Shown one piece after another: positions 22,601 through 33,714 of a DNA stretch of 64,000 nt (within the stretch, counting starts at the first letter, position 1; the number at the start of each line of letters is the position of its first letter). A model generated the notes under the pieces. The model was given only the letters and a program-made list of their open reading frames with translations. It searched no databases and was not told the DNA's origin. Location: contig JAQMRL010000002.1 of NCBI GenBank assembly GCA_035578175.1, positions 129,954,171 through 130,018,170 of the forward strand, in the 5' to 3' direction. Made by a program: the position numbers and the translations under genes. The stretch comes from Catonia carolina (Eukaryota; Arthropoda; Insecta; Hemiptera; Achilidae).

Positions 22601-24180
22601 TATAATGTAATAAAAATGTCTTCTCCGTACGCGAGTGAACCCTTTGAAGGAACCAGAAAAGCTGATATGAGAGAAGCAGAGAAATTTGGGAGAAAGATAC
22701 TTTGCAAGATAAAATACTAAATAATAGACCTAAGGTTTCGGATAAATGTTTTAAAGAAACAAAAAAAAAACAACAGCCGCGGGACAGTCCGACAGAAATA
22801 ATACCATTAATTAACTAATTAATTAAGTTAAATTAAAAAAGAAGATTTTTGTAAATTAATTAATGGTAGTTGTTGATAACCGAGCGTGACGTGACGGCAA
22901 ACCAAAGATTTTTCCCGCGCAAAAAAAAAATGTCCAGGCGCGCCAAAAGAAGTAGTCACTTCAAAGCGTTTATAGAGAAAACTGAAAAAACCGAGGAAAT
23001 ACGATGAACCAAATAAAATTTAGACAACTGATTACTGACTTTAAGGGCTTTTACGAAGAACAAAAACAGAACACCGTATGACCGCAATAAAGGAGAAACT
23101 CCTACAGTGAAAAAATTCTCAGAGTGTGGGCAGCAAAAACAGCTTACAGAAATGTTTAAAGTTACTTTACTAAATCTAAAATGGGTCAACAAAAAAGAAT
23201 TTAGGCTTAAATACTTCCAATATCTAAAAAAAAGTAACAAGTCTTTAGAGAAGAGTTGTTAACTAACATAAGAAAGCAGCTCGTTGTTAATACCAGTTAA
23301 AAGAGTTTTGAGTTTTACGACAGCAAACAGACCAAAAGACATTACGTTATCTACATAGATAAAAAATATTGACTGATTTTATGTCATCGTATAGTCTGGC
23401 GTATATAGCCGTGGTTAGATGGTTGGACTGGTTAATAATAAGACGGAACCCTTCTCATTGGTCAATATCTTCAATAAATAATCCCTCCTACCATATAATC
23501 TTGAAACAATTCCTTCAACTTGCTAAATATTTCAACTAGTTCAACCCGGTAACACGAAATCTAACTCATGTATGTATAAATTAGAAAATTTATTTGCATT
23601 TTTATTTATATTTTTTCGGGATAGTAAAATACTTATTATATGCGAATTGTTGAATGGTTGAGAGATGTTTTTGATTGTCTTAATTGGCGCTTAAGTTAAT
23701 TTTCTAAGTAGTATAACTTTAATAACTTTGGAATATACAATTCTATTCCACTACCAAATTATTTAGTTAAGAGCTTAGGCAAATAAAACATGAGATCAAT
23801 TCATGAATAAAGAAACTTAATTCCGAGCGGATTAAACTCCTGAATTGACAACCTATGCTCCAGACAATTTCCATAAGTTAAGTCATGAGACAATTGTGTA
23901 TCTGTAGAAGATTCCAATTCCACTGACTTGTCAATATTCTCACTTGTGGAATATTTCTATTGGATAGCCTACACATTCTGCATCAATGAGCTGATATTTT
24001 TATGTAATATATTGTAGAGCCGAATGAAGTAAAATACCGATAAGAATGGAATTTTAAGGTCTTCTTGTAGTAATTTTTGATAATAGATGTAAGATGTTGC
24101 ACAGGTAGCAATTGACTGGAATGCCTGGAAGGTTTTCATATCATTTTTTTTTTGGAGAGAAAAATATGTAACACCCAAAA
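22601..24180. other. Mostly unassigned; possible LINE trace at 22640-22760
   Basis: At 22640-22760 the plus strand reads SEPFEGTRKADMREAEKFGR, KILCKI, which resembles a segment near the C-terminus of some insect LINE polymerases. The match is short and I hold it loosely. The rest, including a G/C-rich spot near 22900-22945 and a palindromic AATTAATTAA run near 22800, shows nothing I recognise. Confidence 0.3.
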
Positions 24181-24200
24181 TTGCCTAAGAAAGCCTGCAT

Positions 24201-24223
24201 AAAAGCGTTGTTTCAACGCTTTT
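24201..24223. other. Perfect 10-bp hairpin
   Basis: AAAAGCGTTG, loop TTT, then CAACGCTTTT, followed by a T-rich run. No function is evident. Confidence 0.8.
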
Positions 24224-24409
24224 CTTTTCAAATTTCTTTAACAAAAATTTAATTTTCGTCTTCATCTCTTGAACGGACAAATTGTCGGAAGTGTATTAAA
24301 TCATTTCTTTCAGTCATCTCTGCACCCTGACAACCTGTTTATGCTTCTCCCCTCCCTTCTTCTTCTAGATCCCAAAGTACACTTTCATTTCCTTCTGTTT
24401 GACAAAATT

Positions 24410-24925
24410 ATAGAAATATAACTCGTAAATTAGGCGTTTTACCCTCACCCATTTACGGTTCAGCTGTCTTTTCTCCAGCACCTTTCTCAGTGATTCCTGA
24501 CTCAGTTTTTCCCGGATTTTTTCACTCATGTTCCTATCTCTGTTGTTCTTCCCAGAAATCTACTTAGTACCTGTTATTCTGATGAATTTTTTCTTCTTCT
24601 GCCAACTCTCTGCAACTCTCACTTCCATACAAAATTATGAGCGATGTATTTGGGGCAGTTGGTATAACATACCATATTTACAGAGTTTGTTATTTGTTTG
24701 GATATTTTTCTTGTTCGAAGATTATGCTAATTATATGATAGTAAGCAAAATTTATCTTCCTGACTCTTATCGTTTAACTTCTCTATCTTATCTGGTATCC
24801 TCTATAAAAACCACATCCATACACTTACAGGTGTTCACCTGGTTTAGAGTGTGTCCTTTACACTTGATCTTAACCGAGCTCTCGCACCTTTTGGCAACCT
24901 TAATCACTTTGCTTTAGATGTTCAA
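24410..24925 (-). pseudogene. LINE family 4 polymerase C-terminal fragment
   Basis: Shifting minus-strand frames give VKIKCKGHTLNQVNTCKCMD, 'VFIEDTR', 'ESWQKKKKFIRITGTK', 'SGKNNRDRNMSEKIREKLSQ' and 'ESLRKVLEKRQLNRKWVR'. This order (a YLG-type strand, then '-GKxRRDRxRNExIRExL-', then '-LEKRQLxWxGHV-') is the thumb and C-terminus of a non-LTR polymerase. It differs from families 1-3 in this window. Several frameshifts are present. The 129-codon plus-strand frame over the same DNA is an antisense shadow. Confidence 0.65.
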
Positions 24926-25989
24926 TCTCATTCCCATCTAACAAAACAAAAAAAATAAATCAATAATTGAATGTCTCAACAGAAAATCGTTGCAACTGAC
25001 AAAATTTACAAGAGTGAGGTTTCAGTGGAATACGTTCTCTATTTGAATAGTGAAATCCTCTATTTGATCAGCGGAATCCTCTATTTGATCATAATAGTGA
25101 ATTCTAACGGGTAAAATTGTAACTAAAATCTCGGAAATTCTTGACAAGATCGTCATACAGTGAAAAATAGTTATACAGCTAAGAATCAGGAGGTATCTTT
25201 CACTTTCTGTAAAAATTTGCTTTTGTTAGTTACTTGCAACGTTTCTCCGTTGACCCATTCAATTATTTTATACGTTTTTCAGACCGACGTAAAACTAAAT
25301 TTAGCAGAAGTTTGTAATCGTTAGAAAAATCTTATGTAACCTATGTCCATTCATTTAACGGAAAAGTGTCTTACTACTGACAACGACATAAGTAAGATTT
25401 GTAATAAATTATCTTTATAAAGCGCACTATTTAAGTAAAATATACAATTACATTTGAATTTTCAAGAAAAATTGGTGAGGTCTGCCGGCAATTTAAAAAA
25501 ATGTAAATATTTTCTAAAGATATAAGAGACTCCATCTCCACTAGGATAAATGGATGATGTCAATTGTTTAGGAAGAAACTGCTGAGAATATAGACTACTA
25601 AAAGACCCTGACATGGTTACGATTGTTGGAACGGCAGTCAGTTCATACAACGAGAATACAGATTTTTGTTGATTCAAGTATGTAGCACGAAGGTTACTTT
25701 AAGAAAATATTTCTAGAATATCAGTTTCAAAAATATAAAAATTATTGTAGAACCCCGACAATTCGTCACGCTGGGAACATTAAGGTAAGACTGTATGATG
25801 GTTTTGACTGAAAATTTCTATTTTCGGTTGTTTATGTTTTTCAATAGTTCAGCCCTAGATATACAAGAAAAAAACATTAAATTACGTCAAAAAAATTATT
25901 TTAATAAACGAATTAAGTTTTTGCCAGATATGCCCAGAAAAATTATTATGTAACCAAGAACGAATATTTTTCATAATTTTTTACTGATC
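24926..25989. other. Unassigned AT-rich DNA
   Basis: No recognisable feature seen apart from a short repeat of 'cctctatttgatca' near 25050-25100. Confidence 0.5.
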
Positions 25990-26482
25990 GTTTTAAAACA
26001 AAGGGAATTTTAGTTTTAAAAATATCTGCATCACTATTTTTAATATTTTCACCTGTTGGTTCATCTTTCTACCCAACTGTTGATGGGAAGTTTACTGATG
26101 TGTGTACGTTTTGTATTTGGTTCTTTGTTTTTTGCCTGTTCTCGTAAATTTAGATTTTTAAAATTTTAAGTATATTTTACTCGGAAACCATCAAACCTAC
26201 CGGGCTGAAATTTTTACCAGTTATTCATCTTGTACACGCAAATATACCTGCATTTTTATAACTTCCTTAAATGCTCCAACAATTAGAAATATGCAAAAAA
26301 CGTAGAAAATAAATTTGTAAAAATCTATGTGATTCGTTAATTTGTTTTTAATTGTATGGTCCGAAGATTAATTGTGTAAAGTTTTATTTCCCTACCTTTT
26401 ATCAATCCTTTGAAAAGTGTACCTAACAAAATCAAATTTAACATTGGTGGGATACAAAGTGCAGTCTCCCCTTTAGGGTTTA
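25990..26482 (+). repeat. Repeat F, copy 1
   Basis: It is the reverse complement of 34590-35145 over most of its length. Shared anchors are 'aaatatctgc.tcact', 'caactgttgatggga', 'cgtaaatttagattttta', 'gaaaccat..aacctacc.gg' and 'gatacaaagtgcagtctccc'. No coding frame. The family is not one I can name. Confidence 0.75.
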
Positions 26483-27185
26483 CAAATTAGCGAAAATTAT
26501 GAATATTGCCAAACTCACTACAATACAACCCCGCGTATCTAAGATTTTGTGTTGACGATAAATAAACAGTGAACTCAATTGTCATGTAAATGACATGTCA
26601 AACATTTTGCGCAGGGAATAAAAAGGTTATATTACTGCAAAAAATCCAAAGAGGAGATCGAACAGGCATTCGCTTGGAGTGGCTAAACATTGCACTAAAA
26701 TTAATTGGTAACAAAATAATATTCTAGTTAACACAATTCATATTTACAAGTCAAATTATAAATTATTCATAAAACAGTTTAGATTTTCATGTACAGAAAA
26801 ACGAAACAGATGAGGCCCGCCTCCATGACTTAATGTTTACAGCGCTAGACTGCACTGCACACTACAAAATGGGCCGTTCCAGGAATTTTCACGGAAAGAA
26901 TTTTAAATAAACAAAAAGTAAATAAATGAAAAATAATTGTATGACACGACGGTACAACTATTAAATATATAGGCTGAGAATCTTCAAAAAACAACATAAT
27001 TTGATACACATTTTTGAACATAAATTGATTGATTTTTTTTAATGTAAATATGTCATAAAAAATGTACGAAAGTAAACAGCTTTCTTAATTTTATTAGAAA
27101 GAAAAAATATTCGTTACCACAAATTTACTCGATGAACGGACATCTGAACCCAGTGTTTCAGAAAACAATTTTAGCTGAAATTAAA
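26483..27185. other. Unassigned AT-rich DNA
   Basis: No recognisable feature seen. Confidence 0.5.
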
Positions 27186-27400
27186 AAATCCTAGTAAAAA
27201 TAGTTACTTTTACACGAATTTGAATACTAGAAAATGATCAGCCTGAGTCAGTGCAAAATTACACTTCATTTACACGTCATAGTATAAATATCATTCATGA
27301 TACACGCCATACTATACATATCATCCTCATTTCATTGGGTCCACATCTCATGGGTTTGCTTTCTGCTTTTAAATTGAGCAGATTTCAAGTTAGCAAATAA
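27186..27400 (+). mobile_element. SINE-A, 5'-truncated
   Basis: It starts inside the body at 'aaaatcctagtaaaaatagt' just after box B and runs to 'aaattgagcagatttcaag'. Part of the centre ('catgatacacgccatactat') is duplicated. Confidence 0.8.
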
Positions 27401-27508
27401 AATATAAACAAAGGTGTACTAACAATTAAAGAATTCATTATTATTATTTTAAAATAGTTTTTCTTTTATTTTTAAACCCGTTTAAAACCCAGTTTAAAAC
27501 CTTTTTTT

Positions 27509-27655
27509 CGTTTATTTAAAGTCACATCAACAGCTCATTTATTAGCGACTACGGTGGGTTTTAACTTTGGAAAATTTTCAGACCCCAGCCGGAAATCGAA
27601 CCTGAGACTTCCGCGTTATAGGCTAGCGCGCTACCACTGCGCCACAGAGGCGACC
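27509..27655 (-). mobile_element. SINE-2 with target duplication
   Basis: On the minus strand the head is GCCTCTGTGGCGCAGTGGTA, box B is GGTTCGATTTCC and the tail includes 'gttgatgtgactttaaataa'. AAACCTTTT flanks it on both sides (27497-27505 and 27656-27664). Confidence 0.85.
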
Positions 27656-27664
27656 AAACCTTTT

Positions 27665-28549
27665 AAAAGAGTTGGTAAGATTATTATACATTTTGACAAA
27701 AGCTTTTTCGTACCTTATTTTTCTATGTAAATCAATTGTAAAACAATTTTTATCAGGTTGAGTAAGAAATGAATGTCCGTTTTTTTTTTCAAAAAAAGTT
27801 GGAGAATAATATTGAAATGTTCAATTACTTTCTCTTTGATTTTACTAGATTATTGTTAACAGGTACTATGTTTACACCCTTTAAAATAGTTTCAAAATCG
27901 TAAAACTACATCCAGATCGATTTTGAACGATAATTTCAAAATGTAGATGTTAGCCCAATATTTTGGCATCTGATGAGCATAATAATTTAACATATAGGTT
28001 ATGCGTGAAGATAAGTTACATACTCGTACATGTTGGTGACGTCACAGTTAAGTATCATTATTGATGATAACGCCCCCTTGTTAAGTGTTACCACTGACTG
28101 ACTATTCACTCCCTCAGTCTCCTCATGTTCACTCCCTCCCTCCATCACTCGCTCACTCTTCCGCAAAACTTAACCATTTATACGGTTTACACATTACACA
28201 ACCCAAGACTAATTGGAATATCTGTTCTCTCATTTCATCTTACCATCTTGTTTGTGGAGGATCTTAGAAATATCTGCGAAATAAGATATTTGAACTGCAG
28301 CCAATCTCTTCTTAGATCTTCGAGTTAGAGACGATCATCAGATATATTTTCCAAGATATAATATTATCATCTACAGCATTATAGCTGTGCGTTTTGTTAC
28401 CATTCAATATACTCGTATATTATAATTATATTCATTTATACAATACAAAACTTACACAGTGATATTTGATAAACAACATTGCTTTTTACAAAGAAATTAT
28501 TATAATCCTATCATGTTAGTATTACAGCTTACTTGCATTTATTATAATA
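27665..28549. other. Unassigned DNA, pyrimidine-rich at 28080-28330
   Basis: No gene recognised. A CT-rich stretch with two overlapping short frames (60 and 67 codons) lies at 28085-28328 but has no domain. Confidence 0.4.
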
Positions 28550-28673
28550 CTAGCATGCCCCGTCGCGGCTTTGCACGCGAAAAATGGTGTAATCACTTTT
28601 CAGCAGTTCTTGCTTTTTGAAGTTTTTTTGCTTTTGAAAATTTTCTTTCTAGTGATGTTTTTTTGATGGCATT

Positions 28674-29155
28674 TTTTTCTCTTTAATTCTTTATTTACAA
28701 CTGTAAAATGTTACATCAAGCAAATGTGATAATTAAAATAATAATGTAAATGACATGATAGGCATGAGAGGGGTAGGGTCCCCATTGGTGCCTCCCCAAG
28801 AATGAAATTTGTATATCAAATTAACAGGTCTCTACTCCAGCGTCTTTTAAGGCGTCTAGGGGGATTATCAGGTAAATAGAAGGTGGAAAGTGAACGCACC
28901 AGTGGGTTCTCGTGTTCGTGTGACTTGTCGTGAAAGCGTTTGTATAGGTATTTGATGGAATTTTTTACAAGTGGTGTTTTCAAATCTGTATGTAAGGTTT
29001 TGTTGCTAACGTAAAGAGGTGCTTTTGCTATAAGGCGTCGTGTTTTTGACTGGAACGCTTGAATTCGTTGCAAGTTAGAGGGTTTGGTTGAACCGTAAAT
29101 TTGGGACCTGTAGGTAGGTCCATATAGGTTTCATAAGAGAACAGCATATGCGTAA
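28674..29155 (-). mobile_element. Jockey-like LINE 3' end nested in the Helitron
   Basis: This 5'-truncated non-LTR element lies on the minus strand between perfect 14-bp duplications TTTTTGATGGCATT (28660-28673 and 29156-29169). It ends with 'gtaaataaagaattaaagag' plus A's. Because the target is the Helitron's own first codons, insertion happened after the Helitron protein start was in place. Confidence 0.9.
28816..29155 (-). pseudogene. Jockey-type reverse transcriptase, C-terminal end
   Basis: Upstream of the annotated start the reading continues as LYGPTYRSQIYGSTKPSN. Then comes the 85-codon frame: MQRIQAFQSKTRRLIAKAPL, YVSNKTLHTDLKTPLVK, 'SIKYLYKRFHDKSHEHENPL', and an end with PPRRLKRRWSRDLL. 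The pattern 'IWTYG-x-LWG ... IQ-FQ-K-LR-I-x-APWYVSN-TLH-DL ... HPNPL ... RRLKR' is the well-known end of Jockey-clade polymerases. Only about 110 of ~900 residues remain. The Met at 29073 is internal, not a real start. The frame is unusually intact compared with other LINEs here, which suggests a younger insertion. Confidence 0.88.
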
Positions 29156-29681
29156 TTTTTGATGGCATTATTTAAAATGGAAAAAAAACAAAAAAAAAAC
29201 CACAAAAAAATTGTCAAAACCAAAAACTTAAATCTACGTTGAATAAATTTAAAGTCAAAAAAAATATCAAAGCAATTGATCACTCACCAATTAAAAGAAA
29301 ATTAAAACAAATTAAAGAAACAGAAACTTTACTTTTATAAAATACTCAACAATACAAAATCGTATCTACATTTAATAAAATACAATAAAAATTATCATGC
29401 GATGTTGTCACCAGCTGATCCTTAGCACCACGTCGCTATTTGCTAAATCATATGACTTTATTTATGAGAAATCTTTATTTGAATCACATCAGCTGGTTTA
29501 AGAGCAGCAGATTATCTAACCTCATAAAAGCCTTAATATAGGACACAAAAATTATTTTCAACCCTTTAGAGCTAACTTTTTAACGATTTCAATAGCCTAA
29601 AACCTGCACCGGCATCATAGTTACAACATAAAAAAACTGCATGAAAATTGGTTCAGTAATTTAGAAGATAAAGGGGAACAT

Positions 29682-29682
<1 letters not shown>

Positions 29683-29742
<60 letters not shown>
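29683..29742. repeat. (CA)30 microsatellite
   Basis: An uninterrupted CA run inside the Helitron, near its 5' end. Confidence 0.97.
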
Positions 29743-29744
<2 letters not shown>

Positions 29745-29844
29745 TACATCGAATTTTATATACTGTATATAGATGTATCTTGTAAGATACCAACCAGTTC
29801 TACTTACTTTAACCAATCAAATTCCATGATTTTACTCATTGGTT

Positions 29845-30745
29845 TCTAAGGAAAATTAAGTTTTACCGGAATTACATGTTTGCAGGTTTCGGAGCCCCAA
29901 AAAATGTTTTTACTGATTGGTCTGTGTGTGTACTGGTATTTATGGATGTGTTGGAACAAAATAACTAAAAAAACATAAAAAGTTGAAACTTGGAACTTTA
30001 CTTAAGTAGACCTACCACAAAGGGCACTCGAAACATAAATTTTTATCAAAATCGGTCAACTGGAATTAATAGTTTATTTATTCAACTTTTCACTCTTTGA
30101 AATTTTCTTAAGAATCCAATGATTTTTAAGTAATCTTCTGATTCTTAAAAATTGCCTCCTTTACTACATTTTTAAAATGTTGTGATAATTTGCATTCCTT
30201 TAAAAAAAATCTGAAAAATTACTTGATCGGTGAAACTTTTTATGGCGTACAAGAATTTCTTTCTTGATAGTAATGATACATTGTGTGATTCTTATATGTA
30301 TTTCAGGTGTTATAACTGACATGTCCTATACTCCTCCTGGAGTCTCTAGGACGCAAAAAAACCCATTTTGTATGCTGAAATTCTGTCTGCTGAAATTCTT
30401 TGGAAGTCTCTGCTCACGTAGAACAAAATGATTTTTACAGATCGCGGCCTAAATATGCATTTAACGACAAAAGTGTGAAGTCAAAGATATAGGAAATTTT
30501 AAAATCTTCAACTTTTATTTCAAGCATTTTTCTCTACAGAGTTTAACCTAGTTTAACGACAATTACTGATTTTCCGCATTTAAAAGCCAAACAGAGGCTG
30601 ATTTTCATTTTGCGTCATTCACTCACGATTAAAATTAGGTTATATTTTTCATTTTACATGGTTTACTCATAATTAAACATAGGTTATATGGTTCATTATC
30701 TACATTGGCAATAGAAAGTTGTGTGAGTGTTTCATACCATATTTT
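29845..30745 (+). repeat. Repeat C with a LINE tail inserted
   Basis: It runs from 'aagttttaccggaattacat' (a little after the family start) through 'gattggtctgtgtgtg' to the 3' end 'ttggcaatagaaagttgtgt'. A CR1-like LINE tail is inserted at about 30280-30362. The 5' hairpin is missing. Confidence 0.8.
30280..30362 (+). mobile_element. CR1-like LINE 3' tail
   Basis: 'ctcctggagtctctaggacg' followed by A's matches the 3' terminus of the LINE at 20932 (opposite strand). It is severely 5'-truncated, with only ~80 bases remaining, inside repeat C. Confidence 0.6.
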
Positions 30746-31582
30746 TATTGTTATGGTGACGTACTATAAAATTTACTATCAGAGTAACAAGTACTCTGTA
30801 TCAGTTCTCGAACCGAGTTGTACTTGGGAAAAATTCTTTTTCATACTAAAAATAATTCTATTTTGAGGTTTTCCTCATTGTTGGGCCGTATAAATTTACA
30901 ACCGATATAGATGCAGCATCAAAATCGGTCTTTAAATGAATTACATATTGTGCTGATTTAAAATTTGGGAGGAAATTGGTAAGGTTTGACGTAATCAACA
31001 GTTTGGTCGTTAACGGTAACAATGGATTGTAGAATAGAAATTGTAATAGTGTAGAACAATGTTTAGTCGCAAATAGCAATCGCATAATCCTATGCATTCA
31101 CCATAATTTTAAGTTAAACATTTGTTTGTATTTAACCGAAATTTGAAAAATGCATACGCGCTTGGCAAAGAAAGACCTCTGCAGTAAGCTTGTTCGGTAA
31201 CAGAAACAAATGGTCTGAACTTGGTACAACGCCAGACCGTTCAAATGAAAGCCCAAAGAGAAAAACACAATTCTAAGAATTGCTATGACTTAGATAACAC
31301 TGTTCGTTGAACATAAAAAATATAACAAAAAAAAACAATAAAATAAAATCTATTATTTTACTATTTTAAGTAAATAGCTGCGATCTGTAAAGTTCTGGTA
31401 TTGTAGAATTGAGTACCTACATAAATCCACGTACGTAATCTGGTGTACGTACGTAAATCTTTTGGGTAAATCAGGAAAAAAATACTCTTTAAAACCACTT
31501 AAAAATTATACAAATCCGTTCGGTAGAACTCTGTATCTAGGAGTTAATAGAATTCTCATTAAAAATATATTTCAATACTTTT
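30746..31582. other. Unassigned AT-rich DNA
   Basis: No recognisable feature seen. The 79-codon minus-strand frame at 30858-31097 has no known domain. Confidence 0.45.
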
Positions 31583-31632
31583 CTTTCCTATATATTCAAA
31601 TAGGGCAATAGAAAGAAAACAAAATCACTGTA
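31583..31632 (-). repeat. Repeat C 5' end only
   Basis: Only the terminal hairpin region remains ('cctatatattcaaatagggc', flanked by 'ttttctttc' and 'gaaag'). Confidence 0.6.
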
Positions 31633-31718
31633 ATAAGATGGCAGTAAAGGTTCAGACACTAACGTTAACGGAAATAAAAATATTTCCGTTATTGTTAATT
31701 AATATTTCAGTATTATTT
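31633..31718. other. Unassigned DNA between repeats
   Basis: No recognisable feature seen. Confidence 0.5.
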
Positions 31719-32156
31719 TGTTGTTGTTTAGGTCATCAGCCTGTAGGCTGGTTTGAACCTGTAGAGGTTTTACTAAGTAAAACGAGTAGGCTGGTTTGAA
31801 CCTGTAGAGGTTTTACTAAGTAAAACGAGGAGTGAGGTGGTTTACCATTGCCTTCCTTACTGAGTGGGAAAGTACGCTTATCAGCATGCCGGGCCTTCTG
31901 AAAAGCACATATTTTCCACTCTGCAAATGACACCTTCACTTCATTCACCACAGGGTCTGGCTGTATAATGAAATTCATTACTTTCAGAGGAGATAACTCT
32001 GATTAGTGTCTTTTACACCTCTACCTCTTCTGTTCTTAAATGATTCAGTCATTTAATTGGCTGACCATGTGTTAAGAAACAGAACTATTTATTTTAGCCC
32101 TGCAACGAATAGATTGAGTGTAAAATAATTTGACACTCCACCTGTCTGTTATGGGC
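31719..32156 (-). repeat. Repeat B, near full length, with 43-bp tandem duplication
   Basis: It runs from 'ttgttgtttaggtcatcag' to 'ctgtctgttatgggc'. A 43-bp unit containing 'ggtttgaacctgtagagg' is exactly repeated at 31744-31786 and 31787-31829. Confidence 0.9.
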
Positions 32157-32263
32157 AGAGTATTATTTTATAAAAGGGTAAATACGAAGATATGAAAGCT
32201 ACTTTACTTCCATAATTTATGACGCAGATTCTGAAATGAGCTGGCTGAACCAATAGAGTAGGG

Positions 32264-32497
32264 CAGGGGTTCTCAAACTGTGGGGCGCGACCCCCAAGGG
32301 GGGCGCAAAGGGTAATTAGGGGGGGGGGCGCGAGAAAGTTAGAAAAATAAAAAACTGTATTAATAACACAGAAAAAATGATAAAAAACTTATTCATTTGC
32401 TCTGTTGGTTTTAATTTCTAACTCTTAACATGAGGGGGCGCAAGCCTAGAATAGATCAAGGTGGGGGGTCTTGACGTAAAAAGTTTGAGAACCCCTG
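32264..32497. mobile_element. hAT-type MITE, complete, 8-bp target duplication
   Basis: The 234-bp element starts CAGGGGTTCTCAAACT and ends with its inverse (AGTTTGAGAACCCCTG). Perfect 8-bp target duplications GAGTAGGG lie at 32256-32263 and 32498-32505. The 8-bp duplication and CAGGGGTTCTCAA-type ends are diagnostic of hAT elements. A GC-rich subterminal palindrome (gcgcgacccccaaggggggc) follows the left end. There is no coding capacity. The ends resemble the SPIN/Charlie group, by memory of the motif only. Confidence 0.92.
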
Positions 32498-32862
32498 GAG
32501 TAGGGTATAAATAAATACAGATAAAATACAGTGATTTGAAATATTTTTCAAATTTTTACGTTAAGGACTCAAAACGCGGGCGCGGCTGGAAAAATTTACG
32601 TCTCTTACACCTAAGAAATCTTTAAAAACCCCGATCACCGAATGGGCTAGGAAACAACAGAAGATTTTCGGAGCTTTCCATACCAAGAAAACTTCCATAA
32701 AATAGTACAACTAAATGTTCACGAAGTAATATATGATACCTACATAAAAACGAAATTAACAAATTTTCTATTTAAGCTTCATTTAAAAAAATGCTAAACA
32801 AATAAGTACATTGGTAGCTGATACCGATTTAGGCAAAAACATAATTTCTTTATGAATATAGT

Positions 32863-33714
32863 AAAAATCTGGTGTGAAATACTCACACAACTTTCTCTTG
32901 CTAATGCAAATAATGACCAATATAACCTAACATTATAAATAAAACATTAGAAATAAACAAAAATCTAACCTCAAAAAACATAACCTTATTCTAATCATGA
33001 GCTTAAAAATACGTAAAATCACTCTTTCACTCTAAACAAAAGTTGTAGATCTTTTAATTTCCTATAAATTTGATTGTATACTTTTGTCGTAAAATGCATA
33101 CTAAGGTCAAAATCTAAAAAAAAAATTGATTTTTCACACGTTTTCGTGAGAAAAATACAGAAATTCGCTAATTACTGCTAAACTAAGCGTTATTCAAAAA
33201 AATGTTTGAAATAAAAGTCGTAGGAGTTTAAATTCCCTACATGTTTTATTGTATAATTTTTTGCGCTAAAATGCATATTAAAGCCGTAATCATAAAAAAA
33301 TAATTGTTTTTCGTGAAAACAGCATCACCAAGATTTTCAGCAGACATGGCGCCTACCCTATCTTGTAGACCATAAAAAATTTAGTAAACCAGGCGATTTT
33401 TAAAAAAAATCGTAGGACCAGTTTTGAGAAAATCGCAAAAAGTGAAAAATTACACGAATAAACTACTACTTCCGGTAGACCGATTTTGATGAAAATGTTC
33501 GTGTCGGGTTTGGTAGTGGTATATAACTTAAGTTTCAAGTTTCAAAATCGTACGATGTTCCGTTCTTGAGATATTGAGTTCACACAGACCAATCGCTAAA
33601 AACATGTTTTTGGGTTCAGGGGGCTGAAAACGTGAATCCAGTGAAAACTCGATTTCGAAAAATCGACATGAAAACAATACTTTCCTTCCAATATATTCAT
33701 ATAGGCAATAAAAA
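32863..33714 (-). repeat. Repeat C, minus strand, nearly full length without microsatellite
   Basis: Both ends are present: 'aaaaatctggtgtgaaatac' (3' end) and 'caatatattcatataggcaa' (5' end). The TG site is only 'cacacag', so this copy shows the family without expansion. Both internal ~150-bp blocks are present. Confidence 0.88.

Larger units (their letters stand above)
28550..29773 (-). mobile_element. Non-autonomous Helitron with both ends intact
   Basis: On the minus strand the element starts TCTATATACAGTATATAAAA (first base 29773), the classic Helitron 5' end, and finishes CTAG at 28553-28550. A GC-rich hairpin (28564-28579) sits ten bases before that end. The flanking host bases are A on the 5' side (29774) and T on the 3' side (28549), the required AT target, with no duplication. 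Inside are a CA microsatellite near the 5' end and the start of a Rep/helicase-like frame at 29167. A Jockey-like LINE (28674-29155) interrupts it. Confidence 0.9.

Noticed and set aside
24528..24917. 129-codon plus-strand frame
   Set aside because: It is antisense to a recognisable LINE polymerase on the minus strand.
28030..28050. TGACGTCA motifs here and near 63145 as cAMP-response sites
   Set aside because: An 8-base motif occurs by chance in 64 kb, and no gene lies beside either one.
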